30,949 bases of DNA from a virus, in the IMG/VR virus record IMGVR_UViG_3300033993_001613, positions 1 through 30,949 of that record. One strand, 5' to 3'. The notes below the pieces were generated by a model. That model searched no databases. It was given only the letters and a program-made list of their open reading frames with translations, and had not been told where the DNA came from. The translations under genes were made by a program, and so were the position numbers. Positions 10,414-22,600 of the stretch are shown piece by piece. Position 1 is the stretch's first letter; each line of letters starts with the position of its first letter.

Positions 10414-12171
10414 GTGGCTGTATTCAAGAAAGATGAACCACAGGAGCCAGTAAAGGCTGCACCTAAGGCAAAGTCTAATTCTACTCGTCGTCCTCGGACT
10501 AATCGCTCCCGTCAGGTTGTAGCGCCAACACCAACACCATCAGGCATTCTTTCAGTTTTTACAACTAACACTCCTGCCTCATCTGCTGCATACAACGTTC
10601 CTCGTTCTCTTACTGCAGCAGCAGTTCAAGTTAAAGTAAATGACAAAGGCGAGTTTGAACAATTTAAAAATCGCAGAAGTGCATCTTCTAGCGCATGGCA
10701 AGCAGAAGCTTGGGAATACTACGACGCAATTGGTGAAATTAAATACGCATTTAATCTTGTTGCATCTGTTGTCTCACGCATTCGCATTTACGCAGCAGCA
10801 ATTGATGATGCTTCGCAAGCTCCAGTTTCAGTAAACGAATCTCGAGTTATTGAAGAGCGTCTTGCATCTGCCGCAGAGCGTGCACTAGAACGCCTTAACT
10901 CTGCATATGGAGGACAAGCAGGTCTTCTTAAGGATGCAGCACTAAATCTTTCTGTTGCTGGTGAATGCTATTTAGTACAAATGCCAGCACGTCCAGGAAC
11001 TGGAACACCAGAGTCTTGGGATGTTCGCTCTGTAGATGAAGTTGTTACAGATGCACGTGGTGGTTTCAATGTTATTGGTCGTCGTGAACAAGGTGCAGGA
11101 CAAGGTGGCGGTGCATCATTTGGAGTAAGTAGACTTCAAAAGAATGCATTCGTAGGACGCATTTGGCGTTCACACCCACGCTTTTCTGATGAAGCAGATT
11201 CATCACTTCGCGGTCTACTAGATCTTTGCGCAGAACTTCTTCTCCTCAACAGAACATTCCGTGCAACTGCACGCTCTCGTCTCAATGCAGGAGCACTTTA
11301 TCTTCCAGATGGACTTTCTGTTGCAGCACAAGGTGACCCAGACTATCCATACGATTCAGAAGACGGTCTTGGTTCAGGTTTCACTGCTGAAGAAGCAGAA
11401 GATGAATTTGAAGAGCAACTTATCGATGCGATGACAACTCCGATTCGCGATGAAGAATCTGCGAGCGCCGTTGTTCCTCTCATCATTCGTGGACCTGCAG
11501 AACTTGGCGACAAGATTAAGCAGTTCAAGTTTGAGCGTTCATTCGACCCAGCACTTGCTGAGCGTTCAGACCGTGTACTAGAGCGCATCCTTCAGGGACT
11601 AGATGTTCCAAAGGATGTTGTAACAGGTCTTGCAAATGTTAAGTACTCAAACGCATTGCAAATTGACGAAGCACTTTACAAAGCACACATCGAGCCATTG
11701 ATGCTTTTGATTTGTGACTCTTTGACTGTTGTTTACCTTCGTCCATATCTTCTTGCAAATGGATTCACAGAGTCTGAAGTAAACCGTCTTACTGTTTGGT
11801 ATGACCCATCAGCGGTTTCAACTCGAAACGACCGTGCTGCAGATGCAGATGCTGGCTTTGACCGCATGGCAATCTCTGGCGATACATGGCGTCGTGCACA
11901 TGGATTCTCTGACCAAGATGCACCAACTCCAACAGAAGTTGCACTTCGACTTCTACAAGAGCGTGGAGCAATTACTCCAGAACTCACAGAAGCAATGCTT
12001 AAGGCAGTAGCTCCTGAAGTTATGGAAGCAGTTCAAGCAGTAAGCCAAGAGTCTTCTGTTGCTCCAATGTCTCCAGAACTACAAAACCTTCTTGATGGTG
12101 CAATTGGAGAAGCTCCAGCAGCAACACCTACCGAAGAACCAGCACCTGCAACCGAGGAGGTTCAGCAGTAA
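10414..12171 (+). CDS. Portal protein
   Basis: GTG at 10414 with GAAGGG upstream opens a 585-residue protein. After a basic Pro/Thr-rich N-terminus (1-70), residues about 90-135 (AWEYYDAIGEIKYAFNLVAS, then VVSRIRIYAAAID) and about 385-480 (LERILQGLDVPKDVVTGLAN and ALYKAHIEPLMLLICDSLTV) are typical of actinophage portals, as is RRAHGFSDQDAPTPTEVALR near the C-terminus. The tail is Ala/Pro/Glu-rich. As the dodecameric vertex ring it would carry DNA into the head and join the tail. Its place before the protease and capsid genes fits. The gene below starts directly after its stop. Confidence 0.85.
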   Translation: MAVFKKDEPQEPVKAAPKAKSNSTRRPRTNRSRQVVAPTPTPSGILSVFTTNTPASSAAYNVPRSLTAAAVQVKVNDKGEFEQFKNRRSASSSAWQAEAWEYYDAIGEIKYAFNLVASVVSRIRIYAAAIDDASQAPVSVNESRVIEERLASAAERALERLNSAYGGQAGLLKDAALNLSVAGECYLVQMPARPGTGTPESWDVRSVDEVVTDARGGFNVIGRREQGAGQGGGASFGVSRLQKNAFVGRIWRSHPRFSDEADSSLRGLLDLCAELLLLNRTFRATARSRLNAGALYLPDGLSVAAQGDPDYPYDSEDGLGSGFTAEEAEDEFEEQLIDAMTTPIRDEESASAVVPLIIRGPAELGDKIKQFKFERSFDPALAERSDRVLERILQGLDVPKDVVTGLANVKYSNALQIDEALYKAHIEPLMLLICDSLTVVYLRPYLLANGFTESEVNRLTVWYDPSAVSTRNDRAADADAGFDRMAISGDTWRRAHGFSDQDAPTPTEVALRLLQERGAITPELTEAMLKAVAPEVMEAVQAVSQESSVAPMSPELQNLLDGAIGEAPAATPTEEPAPATEEVQQ

Positions 12172-13653
12172 ATGGCTGAAGAGACTTGCCCTCCAGCAAC
12201 ACAGGATATTGCACTTAATCTTGACAACCGCAAGAAGGCAATTGATAGTGCAATGTATGGACCACTTAACCCTGCAGAACCAAACGAAGAGTATTGGACT
12301 GCACTAGGCGCTGAGTGGGGCGTTGATGTAGAAACTGCAAAGAAACAACGTTGTGGCAACTGTGCTGTCTTTATTCAAACTCCAGAGATGCTCTCTTGCA
12401 TTGAAAGCGGTTTGACAGATAACGCAGATGAGTTTGATTCAATCAACGAAGCTGGCGAACTTGGTTACTGCGAAGCATTTGATTTTAAGTGTGCATCAGC
12501 ACGCACATGCCGTGCTTGGGTTGCTGGCGGTCCAGTAGTTGCTGCAGTTGACATTATTGACGAAGTGGAACCAATCACCGCTGCACAAGGTCCTTGCTGG
12601 GACGGTTACGTCCAAGTAGGAATGAAAAAAGGCAAAGACGGAAAGATGGTTCCAAACTGTGTACCAAAAGATTCTTCAGATGCGAGTGAATTTGCAAAGC
12701 GCACTATCTCTCAAACTCCTGCTCCTAAAAAAGACCGTATCAAAGGTTCTGATAAAAATTCAAAGGGCTCAGCTTCAGGCGGTAAGAAAATCACTTTTAC
12801 TCCTGCGATTGAGTCTTCTCTTCAAAAGAAAGTCGCAGAGCACAACGAGAAGGCACCAAAGGGTCGCAAGACAACTGTTGCCACACTCAAGGCGGTCTAC
12901 CGTAGGGGTGCAGGAGCCTATTCCGTATCTCATCGACCTGGGATGACACGCAATCAGTGGGCGATGGGTCGTGTTAACGCATTCCTTCGTTTGCTTAAGT
13001 CTGGTAAGCCAGCAAATTCTGCATACAAGGCAGATAATGATTTGCTACCAGCAGCGCATCCAAAATCTACAAAGAAGAGTTCTTCCACAATTACTGCATC
13101 TGGTTTGATTCCAGAAGAGCGAGACCTAGCAGAAGCACTCATTGCTATTACTCAGAAGCATGGTCCATTTGACCAAGATGGTGATGGTGTTTGGGCTGGC
13201 TACACACCTGCTTATGAAAACGATGTCAAAGACATTGGAGTCAAGTGTGCAAACTGCGTATTCTTCCAAGGACCAAACAAATGCCAAATTATTTCTCTTG
13301 AAGTTGAAGCAGATGGTAAGTGCCGTTTTGCTGTTCTTCCAGAAGGTGCAGTTTCTGGTTACGACGTTCCAGTTCGTGACAAAGAAGATTTAGACCTACT
13401 TCTTGCATCTGCAGTTGCAGAAGCAGAACTTAATGTTGAATTAAAGTCTGAAGAAGAGTACGAAACTCCAGAACAAGCAATCTTTGCTATGACAGAATTT
13501 GCAGGTCTAGGTTACGAAACCGAACCTGCTTTCCGTGCTGCTTGGCTTCGTGCAGTTCGCAACAATGAGAACCCATTCAAGCGAGCATCTGTTCTTGCAG
13601 TAATGACATACGACAGCATGGACTCAGACCTTCTGCCGAAAAGGAAGAACTAG
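12172..13653 (+). CDS. Cys-rich multidomain head-region protein, 493 aa
   Basis: ATG at 12172 is adjacent to the portal stop and follows GAGGAGG (12154-12160). Residues about 60-125 hold a cluster of at least six cysteines (CGNCAVF, LSC, YCEAFDFKCASARTCRAWV), followed by PCWDGYVQVGMKKGKDGKMV and PNCVP. Residues about 200-285 carry a domain common in phages (LKAVYRRGAGAYSVSHRPGM, TRNQWAMGRVNAFLR). Residues about 325-400 have DQDGDGVWAGYTP and a second Cys cluster (KCANCVFFQ, KCQII, GKCRFAV), a loose repeat of the first. The cysteines suggest zinc or iron-sulfur sites. NDLLPAAHPKSTK (289-301) is shared with the giant protein next door. It occupies the slot of a MuF-like minor head protein. Confidence 0.75.
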   Translation: MAEETCPPATQDIALNLDNRKKAIDSAMYGPLNPAEPNEEYWTALGAEWGVDVETAKKQRCGNCAVFIQTPEMLSCIESGLTDNADEFDSINEAGELGYCEAFDFKCASARTCRAWVAGGPVVAAVDIIDEVEPITAAQGPCWDGYVQVGMKKGKDGKMVPNCVPKDSSDASEFAKRTISQTPAPKKDRIKGSDKNSKGSASGGKKITFTPAIESSLQKKVAEHNEKAPKGRKTTVATLKAVYRRGAGAYSVSHRPGMTRNQWAMGRVNAFLRLLKSGKPANSAYKADNDLLPAAHPKSTKKSSSTITASGLIPEERDLAEALIAITQKHGPFDQDGDGVWAGYTPAYENDVKDIGVKCANCVFFQGPNKCQIISLEVEADGKCRFAVLPEGAVSGYDVPVRDKEDLDLLLASAVAEAELNVELKSEEEYETPEQAIFAMTEFAGLGYETEPAFRAAWLRAVRNNENPFKRASVLAVMTYDSMDSDLLPKRKN

Positions 13654-13655
13654 CG

Positions 13656-16600
13656 ATGGCTAAAAACGAATCTGCCAAGAGCAAAGTACAGGTACCCGTT
13701 CTTTCTTACGAAGAGCAAAACAAGAGAATTATTGATGCTGGCCTTGAGCTAGTAAAAGAATCTAACTCTAAGTTCTCTGGCTCTCGAATCATCACACGTC
13801 GTGCTGCTCTTGCTGTTCTTAACCGCTCACTTAGCAAGTATGAAGGTGAGTCTTACTCTCTTCGCCGTATTCGTTCAATCAAAGAGCTAAACAACTACAT
13901 CAAACTTGCTCAATACAACAAGGTTTTTTCAACTACTGTAGAAAATACAGACCTACTTCCAGTTTCACACCCACGCTCTACTCGTAAGCATGAACTAAGC
14001 ACCGCTGAGTTGATGCGTTTCCGCGCTCGGTGGATTTGCGATGACCCTCACATTCAAGATGACACTGTTAGAACAGTTCTTGCTTCTGCATTAACTGCTC
14101 ACCCAGCATCTCCTGAGTACGAATACTCAATTGCTCGTTTGCAATCAATGCCTCAAGGTTCAATCCCTCAGTATGCACTTCTAGCAGCCTTGGGTGATGG
14201 AAACTCATCTGCTGCTCGTCGTGCTCGTGCAATGCGTCAGCGCCGTGACCGTAAGGGTCGCTTTGCTTACATGGGCGGAGGACTTCGTGCATTTGTTCGT
14301 CGTGTAAATGGTGCTATTCAGTCTTTAACTGGTCGTAGCGTTGCAACTGATGAAAACAGTGACACCTTTGATATGGAATTGCCAAATGGTGATTTGGTTC
14401 GTGTTCCAGCAAAGTCTGCTGAAGGTGTAAAGGCGATTCTTAAGTCTGCTCAAGGTCCAGATGGATACAGCAAGACAAATGCAAAGGTTAAAACAGGCGA
14501 CCCTGTTATCGAAGAAGCAGATCTTGTAAAGATTGATGCTCCTGCAGGATTTAGCAAAGATGAAAGCTGGTCACCTAACGATAACGACGTAGAGTTTTAT
14601 GGAACCAAGATTGACCTTGGAACTAAGTACACAGATGATGCTTACGATGTCATTAAGATTTCAACTCCTAATGCTGCAGCAAAAGATAAGTTTGAAGCTG
14701 CTCAGCAAAGAGAAAACGAAGGACAGAATGTTGTTACAGAGGGTGCAGGAAAGAATGGCTCTCTAGACCCTAATCTTCCTGTTTACTTTGTATCTCGCCG
14801 TGGAGAAGATGACAACAAGCCTTTTGCTGTTGCACAGCGTTGGTCTGATGTTCAAGATTACATCTCACAAGATGAGCCAAAGTTTGAGAAGGGTGACCTC
14901 CCAGACCCAACAAAGATGGCTGAAGATACAGAAGAAGCCGAAACTCCAGAGGCAACTCCTGCAGAAGGTCTTGAAGGCCAACTCATTCCTAAGGTTGGAA
15001 AATCAGCTCTTAAGAAAGAGATGAAGCAGTACAAAAAAGATTTAAAGGATTACGAAGAAAACGGTGGACTCTTCCCACTTGACCCAAGTAAAGATCACAT
15101 CGTTCTTCCTGATGGTTCTGTCGTAGACGCTGAGACTGGTGAACTCGAAAGAGATGCATCTGGAAACTCTGCAAAGAAGCCAGCAGCACCTGCTGCTCCT
15201 GCTAGTGAAAAGCCTGAAGAGTTTGACGTACCTGAAGGTGCATACAAGATGGACCCAGAACCTTATGTCCCACAGGGTGCAGGTCCTGATGTTGAATCTA
15301 AAGACTACACAGATGACCCTGCAGAACTTGCTCAAAAGTTTGACGAGGAAGAAATTACCTCTGCACTAGAAGAGTCTCTTGAAGGTGACGGAACTGCTCA
15401 ACTTCCATTTGAGAATGGTGACGAGTCTGTTCCTGCTGAATCACTTCGTGACACTCTTGGTGAACTTGGAAAAGATATTGGTGCCGCTGTAAAGAAGGCA
15501 TACTCAAAGATTAAGGCAAAGCTTGCTGGAGATAAGGGAGAACAAACTCCTGAAGTTCCACAAGATGTAAAAGACGAGCTTGGAAAAGAGATTCCAGAAG
15601 CTCCTATGCCTTCTGCAGAAGCAGACCCAGCAAAACTTCCTGCACTGCTTGATGGTTTGTCAGACGATGAGAAGGACGAGTACGCCAAGACTGGTGATTA
15701 CGCAAAGCATCTTCCACAGAACACCGAGTTTGAAGTGCCAGATGGTTATAGCATCCTAGATACAAATCCATTTAACAAGGACCTTTACCCACTTCCAGAG
15801 GATGCTCCAGAAGGATTTACTTTTGACCCTCTAGACATTGCAAATAACTACGACACAGAAGATTTGAAGAATGAACTACGCCGTGGCATTGAGCCAGGTG
15901 GAGATGGTTATGGAATTCTTTCCCAAGAAACAGAGACAGGTGAAGACTACAAGGGCTACGTTCCTGTAGAAGCAATCCGTGATGCTCTGCAATTGCAAGG
16001 TGAAGATACCGACAGCTTGATTGATGGTATCTACAAAGAAGGCATTTCAGGTCAAGAAGATTCTGAAATTACTCCAACAGAAATCAGTGACGCTCTAGAA
16101 GGAGAAGATACTGAAACACCAGAAGGAACCCCAACACCTCAAGAAGAAGTCCCTGCCGAAAGCACGGAACAAGCTACGACGAATGAAGCGGGACCCCAAA
16201 CCGTTACCAACGTTAACGTCGGAGAACCAACAGGACCAGCAAAGCTAAAAGCTAAGACTTCTGAACTTAAAGCAGGAGACGTTACAACTAACGACTTCTT
16301 TACAATTGAGTCTGTTGAACCTTCTGAAATTCCAGGAAAATCTTGGGTCACTGGTTACTACCCAGGTCACGTTTCTCAAAAGACAAAGTTGTGGAACAAC
16401 GACACTGATATTTCTGTATTTAGAAATGTTGATGGTCCTACAAAGGGTGACCTTCCAGTTCTTTCAAAGCCAAAGGCAAAAGAGTATGACCCTGAAGGTA
16501 AGGTTTACAAAGATAAGAACCTTGACCTTTGGGTTCCAAAAGATGCAGAGGCTCGTAGCAAGTATCTAGATGCTGTTGACCAGTACAACAAAGACCTTGC

Positions 16601-19600
16601 CGCTGCTAAGGAAATGTGGTCTGCACCTGAGAATGTTGAAGAATGGAACACAGAATCTGAAGCACCTGTTTACGACCCAACTAAGAACACTGTTGGTGTA
16701 GTTGATGTTGCTGCTACTGAAGTAAAGCCAGGAGACATTGCCTTCAAGAAAGAAGGAAAGAATGACTTCTACGAATACTTCATTGTTCAAGACGTTACAA
16801 CTGATGAAAACGGTAATGCTGTAATCACTGGTTACTATCCAGACCACCAGTCTCAATCAAAGAGCTGGAAGGGTACAACTCCTATCAAGGTAATCCGTGG
16901 AGCTTCCTCTCTTCCAGAGCCAGGAAAGAAGCCAGCACTTGAGCGTCCAAAGAAGGACGACGCTGATTACAAGCAAAAGTATGCAGACTTTAATGCAGCA
17001 AAGAAGGAATCTGCTGCAACATTTACTCCTCCAATTGATGTAGATGCATTACCAGCTGCACCAAAGAAGGTTTCTCGCCCAACTCCTCCTGCATTCATGG
17101 GAGATAAGCTCAAGGCAATTGCTGCAGAGGCAAATGGCGACCCAGTTAAGTTTAAAGAACTTCTTGCAAATGAAGAAGTAGTTCACCTTGACTTCGAATC
17201 AACTGGAGGCTTTACAGCTCCAAGTCCAATTCAAGTTTCGATGACCAAGATGAAGAACGGTGAAATCGTCGAGCAGAAGACGCTTTTCATGAATCCAGAG
17301 CAACCATTGGATTCCTTCTACACAGATAAAGATCCAAAGGACATTCTTAAGGATGCAGATGGAAATCCAATTTCCGATGAGTTCCTTTCAAAGCAGATGT
17401 CTCAGCAAGATGCATTTAACGAGATTGCTGACTTCCTTGGTGCAAACCCAATCGTTTCTGCACACAACATGCCTTTTGATGGTGAAATCCTTCGACGCAA
17501 GATGGCTGAGTATGGACTTGATTACAAGCCATCAGGTGAGATTGACACACTCTCGCTTGCTCGGAAGGTAATTAATGGAAGCGCTGGCGACCACAAACTT
17601 GAGGCTGTAGCAAACCGTTACGGACTAGCAGAGCCAAATACAGATTGGCACGATGCTTCTGTTGACGTTGCTGTATTGCCTGGAATTCTTGACAACCTTC
17701 TTGATGAAATGGCTGTCACAAAGTCTGGCATTGATGTTCTTGACATTGACAAGAGCCAAGCAGATTACGACAAGGCTAAGGCAGAGTACGACGCTTACAA
17801 GAATCCAAAGGCTAAGGCTGATTCAGAACTTGTTATGGCAAAGACTTTTGCAGATGGTATGGCTGGAAAAGAGATTCCAGAAGACCCAGAGGTACTTGCA
17901 AAGGCTCTTCCAAAGGACAAGCCAACATCAGACGAGCTTTCCCCTGCAACTACTCCAAAGGCAACAGAAGTTGGCGACGGAGACTTCGAAATCGAATCAG
18001 TTCTTGGTGGAAACATTTCTAACAACTGGGTATCAGACCCAGAGAACACAACAAATGTTGGTTCAATCGCTGTTGAAGAGTGGCAACCAGGTGACTTCAT
18101 CAAGGCTAAGCATGATGGATTCCACGAAATCATCTCTATCACTCCTATCGATGGAGATGACAAGCGTGTACTAGTTAAGCGCAGACTTCTTGCAACTGGA
18201 AAAGAATACGAATCTGCTTGGGTTAAGTACCAAGCTTACGAAGTATGGCGTCGCAACAGCGAGCCAGATGCTGTTCCAGAACCAGAACCAGAATTAGAAC
18301 AACCACAACTTGAAATTGATGATGCTCCTGAGAAGGAAGCAAACGCTGGTAAGTGGGCTGACTACAACATTGCAGAAGGTACTGATGGTGTCTTCTACGC
18401 AGAAAACATTTCTGCTGCAGATGTTCAAGCACTTCGCAACGGAAGTTTGACTCCTCCAAAGCTTCCATTCTTTGCACCTCTTGGTGGCGGAAGCAATCAG
18501 GAAACTGGTGAAGGTTATTTCTTTACAACAGATGGTAAGCGCTTCTGGGGTAAGTACGGTGCTGGTGGTGCATTGCTTCGTCGTAAGAACGCAGATGGAG
18601 AGTACGAGTACTTCCTAGCAAAGCGTTCATCTAGCCTTTCACAAGGTGGAGGCAAGTGGGGCATTCCAGGTGGAGCTCACAAAGACCAAACAATTGCTAA
18701 GGCACCTAACGCCACAGCAAAAGAAGAGTTTATGGAAGAAGTTGGTGGAGATATCTCTGCCTTCGAACCAATCTACGTCGACACAAACAAAGTTGGCGCT
18801 GAATGGGCGTACGAAACTTCTGTCTTCGAAGTAGGACCAGACCAGTTCAACGACCTATCTAGCAAGGATGGCGAGAACACAGCAACTGGTTGGTTTACTG
18901 GAGACCAAATCAACAAGATGTCTGATGCAGGAATGTTGCATCCAGACTTCGCAGACTCTTTCCCAAACATTGTTAGCAACCTTGAAGATGAGGATGCAAA
19001 GACTGACAAGCCAATTCCAGCAGAAGAAGTTTCTCCTGAAGATGTAACTTCAGTATTTGATACTTCTAAGTGGAAGAAGGTTGCAGGACAAGCTGGCTCC
19101 AATCAAGGTGCTTTCTATGTAGACCCAGACACTGGAAATCAGTATTACGTTAAGAAGCCAAAGTCTGACAAGCATGCAGAGAATGAAATCTTAGGCGGTG
19201 CTCTTTATGAAGAGGCTGGCGTTAAGTTTGGTCGTGCATACAAGGGTGTAGACAAGAGTGGAAACACTGTTCTTGTTTCTCCAGTTTTAGATGGAAATAC
19301 TCTTGCATCTGACAAGAACAATGCAGATTTAAAGAAGAAGGCTCAGGCTGACTTCGCAGTTGACGCATGGCTTGGTAACTACGATGTAGTTGGCCTTGAG
19401 TATGACAACATGCTTGTTGACAAGGATGGAAACATCGCTCGTATTGATGCTGGTGGTTCTCTACTATTCCGTGCACAGGGTGGAACTGACAAGGAGTTTG
19501 GTCCTGAAGCAACACAAGTTGACTCGATGCGTGATGCAAAGCAGAACGCACAGGCTGCAGACATCTTTGGAGATATGAGCGATGAAGAAATCGCTGAGTC

Positions 19601-22600
19601 TGTTAAAAAGGTACAAGCAATAACTCCAGAAAAGATTGATGAGCTTGTAGATGCTGCCTTCTCTGACCCAGACACTGCTGAGTCAGTTAAAGAAACTCTT
19701 AAGGCACGTCGTCAATATCTAATCGACCGTTTCTTGGGCGGACAAGCAGAAGAAACACCTGCCGAAGAGCCAAAGAAGCCAGTTGTTGATACCAATACAG
19801 TTGTTATTGATGCTGCAGGTGACATTGAAGCACAAATTACTGCTGCACAAGATGCTGGAAAGAAGATTGCGTTCAAGTACAACGGAAAAGAGAGAGTTGT
19901 AACTCCAAAGGGAGTGTGGAAGAACCCACAGAACGGCAACATTAATCTTTCAGCAATCGGTGAAGATGGTGTGAAGAAGAACTACACCCTCTCTAAGTTT
20001 GAGCAAAGTGATTCTTCTGCTACAGAAGCACCAGAGGCTGCTCCAACACCTGAGAAGGAACTTCCACAGGCACCAGAAGCTGCTCAGATTGATCCAGTTG
20101 AGAAACAAAAGGTTCTTGACGAAGTTTCAGCTCTTGCAGAAAAGCTTTTTGGTAGCAAGGGCAAGACAAAGGACCTACTTGAGTCTCTCAAGGGGCAGGA
20201 AGGCTCTAACGATGAGCTTATCGATTCAATTCTTGAGGACATCAACACTGTATCTGCTCCTGCAGATGCAACTCCTGAAGAAAAGATTCAGTCTGACCTT
20301 GCTCAAGCACTGACACCAGATGAAGATGCTGCTCCAGAAGATGAAGTGGAGCCAATCGATGCTGATGCACTTGCTGAAGAGTTAAAGAAGCCTTTAGACC
20401 CAGATTTGATTTGGGCAAAGGTTAAAGATGAGAAGGGAATCTCTGTCATCGAAAACGGTGACATTGTTGTTGCTGAGAATGTAACACCTGCTGGCTCAAC
20501 TATTTATACAATGGTGAAGCGCAACTCTGACAACACCTTTAGTGTCTATCACAGAATTAAGGGTTCTGATGGAACTACAAGAGTTAAAACTCTTGCAGGA
20601 CGTTGGCACTCATACACAGCTCTTTCTAGCCGTATTGAGAACGAGAAGTGGAAAGCAAAGGTAACTCCAAGCAAGGTTATCTCAAAATCTAAGCCAGAAA
20701 CTCCAGGAACTATCGCTCCTTCTGCAATTCCAACAAAGAAGGGTGCTTATGTATCTGCTGATGGCAAGACTCCAATTAAGGTTGGAATGATTGTCAAAGA
20801 TACTAAGACTGGTAAGACTGGAAAGGTTGTTTCACTTAAGGATGAGCTTGTTACATCTAAGAGCAAATCAAATCCACAGGGTTACACCTACACAGACGTT
20901 GCCAAGGTTCAATGGGATGATGGCAAGAAGAACTGGAAGGTTTCAACCTATCTAGATATTCAGGACACTTCAGGTGTAAAGCCTGACAAGCCAGAAGATG
21001 ATGGCCCAACTGGTGGAAGTGGTGGAACACCAACAACTCCTAAAGAGCCAACAAGTCCTGCACCTGTAAACAATCCAGAACCTGCAGTTGAACTTCCAAC
21101 TTTTGAAGGTACTGACCTTGCTGGTGCTACTGCAATCAAAGATGTTGAATCTAAAGCAGTAGAAAAAAACTCTGTTGGTCACTTAGCTGCTTATGGAGCA
21201 AATGATTACAGCGATTACAAGAGTTTTTTAAGTGGCGAGTTTATTAAAGACCCAAACTCTAAGAACATGGTTCCAGGAATTTTGGTTCAAAACGTAAGCC
21301 CAAACGATTCTGACCAAGACTTGACTAGCTACGGTGTAATTTCAAAACAAGATGCAAAAAGTGGTGAAATTTTTGTTTCATACTTTGATGGACCTCTTGC
21401 AGGACAGACTAAGAGCACAAAGTCTGACAAGTTGTGGTCCCGTGAGAAGTTTATTACTCCTGAGCAAGCAAAAGAACTAGACATTACTCTTGACCCAACA
21501 CTTTTTGACAAGTCTAAGGCTGCAGCAAAGGCTAAAGGCGAGGCTTATGCAAAGAAGCAAGCAGATGCTTTGAAGAAAGCTCAATTGGAAGCAGAAGCTA
21601 AAGCTCTAAAGGATAAGTTCTCTGTCAACGGTCCAGGTTTTGCTGTTCAAACACTAGATGCCGCACCTGACTATTCGCAATCTCCACATCCAGATGTGCC
21701 TTCACTAGAAGACTCGTTGAAGATGGCAAAGAATGACAATGCTGGAGAAGCTGCAAATGGTTCAACTACTCTTCTTGACTCAGATTCAATCGAGGACCTA
21801 GAAGTCCACGTTGGAATGGTTACAGACAAGAATGGCGAAAAGAAGATTCGTCTTCAGTTCACTTTAACTAACTGGGCTGGAAAGCAAATAGTTGCTAAAG
21901 CAGATTCTGACCCGAATGTAACTAAAACAAAAGCATTGCGTTTGGATAAGTGGGAGAAGAAGGCAGATGGTTCTCTCGTTTGGAAAGACACTTGGGATAC
22001 AAGCACAGTTGACTCAAATAAAAACGGTGTAACTTTTGAAGGACCTGCTGGAAAGGGAACTTTCCTTCTTCACAGAGCAAGTAAGTCTATTGATGATACT
22101 GAAGTGGACTTCTTTAAGTACCACAGTAGTAGTCCATACGCTGTTTCCTTCCACAACAAAGCAGAAATCTATCTTCCAGCAGATGCAACTTCTGAGGATG
22201 TAGCTGAGGCCCTTAACTCTTTGGGTGGAATCTCTCAAGTTCGTCCAGCACTTGAATCTGATGTTCAAGGTGTTATTGAAAACAAAATGATTTGGTTGCT
22301 TGGCTCTTCTACCGATGGAAAGAAGAACTACGCAGGTGAACTCCGTGAGAAGACCCTTGAGTACATTAAGGATGAATATGGATTCACAGCAGCTGATGTT
22401 GAAGTTGTCGTAGACCCACTTGCTCGTGGTCGAGTTAACTATTACATGCCAGAGTCCGCTGTAGAAAAGTTGATGGAAAAAACTGGATTCTCTCCATACA
22501 TTGTTCACAATTGGAAGGGTGGAGACCAGACCAACACTGTTGACTGGTTTTACAACGTTGTTACATCAGGAGGCGTCTACGCAACTGCTACTCGTTGGAT

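Noticed and set aside
14740-18940. TGCAGGAA copies inside the giant gene as regulatory sites
   Set aside because: Copies near 14746 and 18928 have no TTGACA or -10 around them and fit the GCA-rich codon use of the gene.
22014-22508. Minus-strand ORF of 164 aa
   Set aside because: It is antisense to the giant gene, with no promoter or ribosome site; composition fits a codon shadow.
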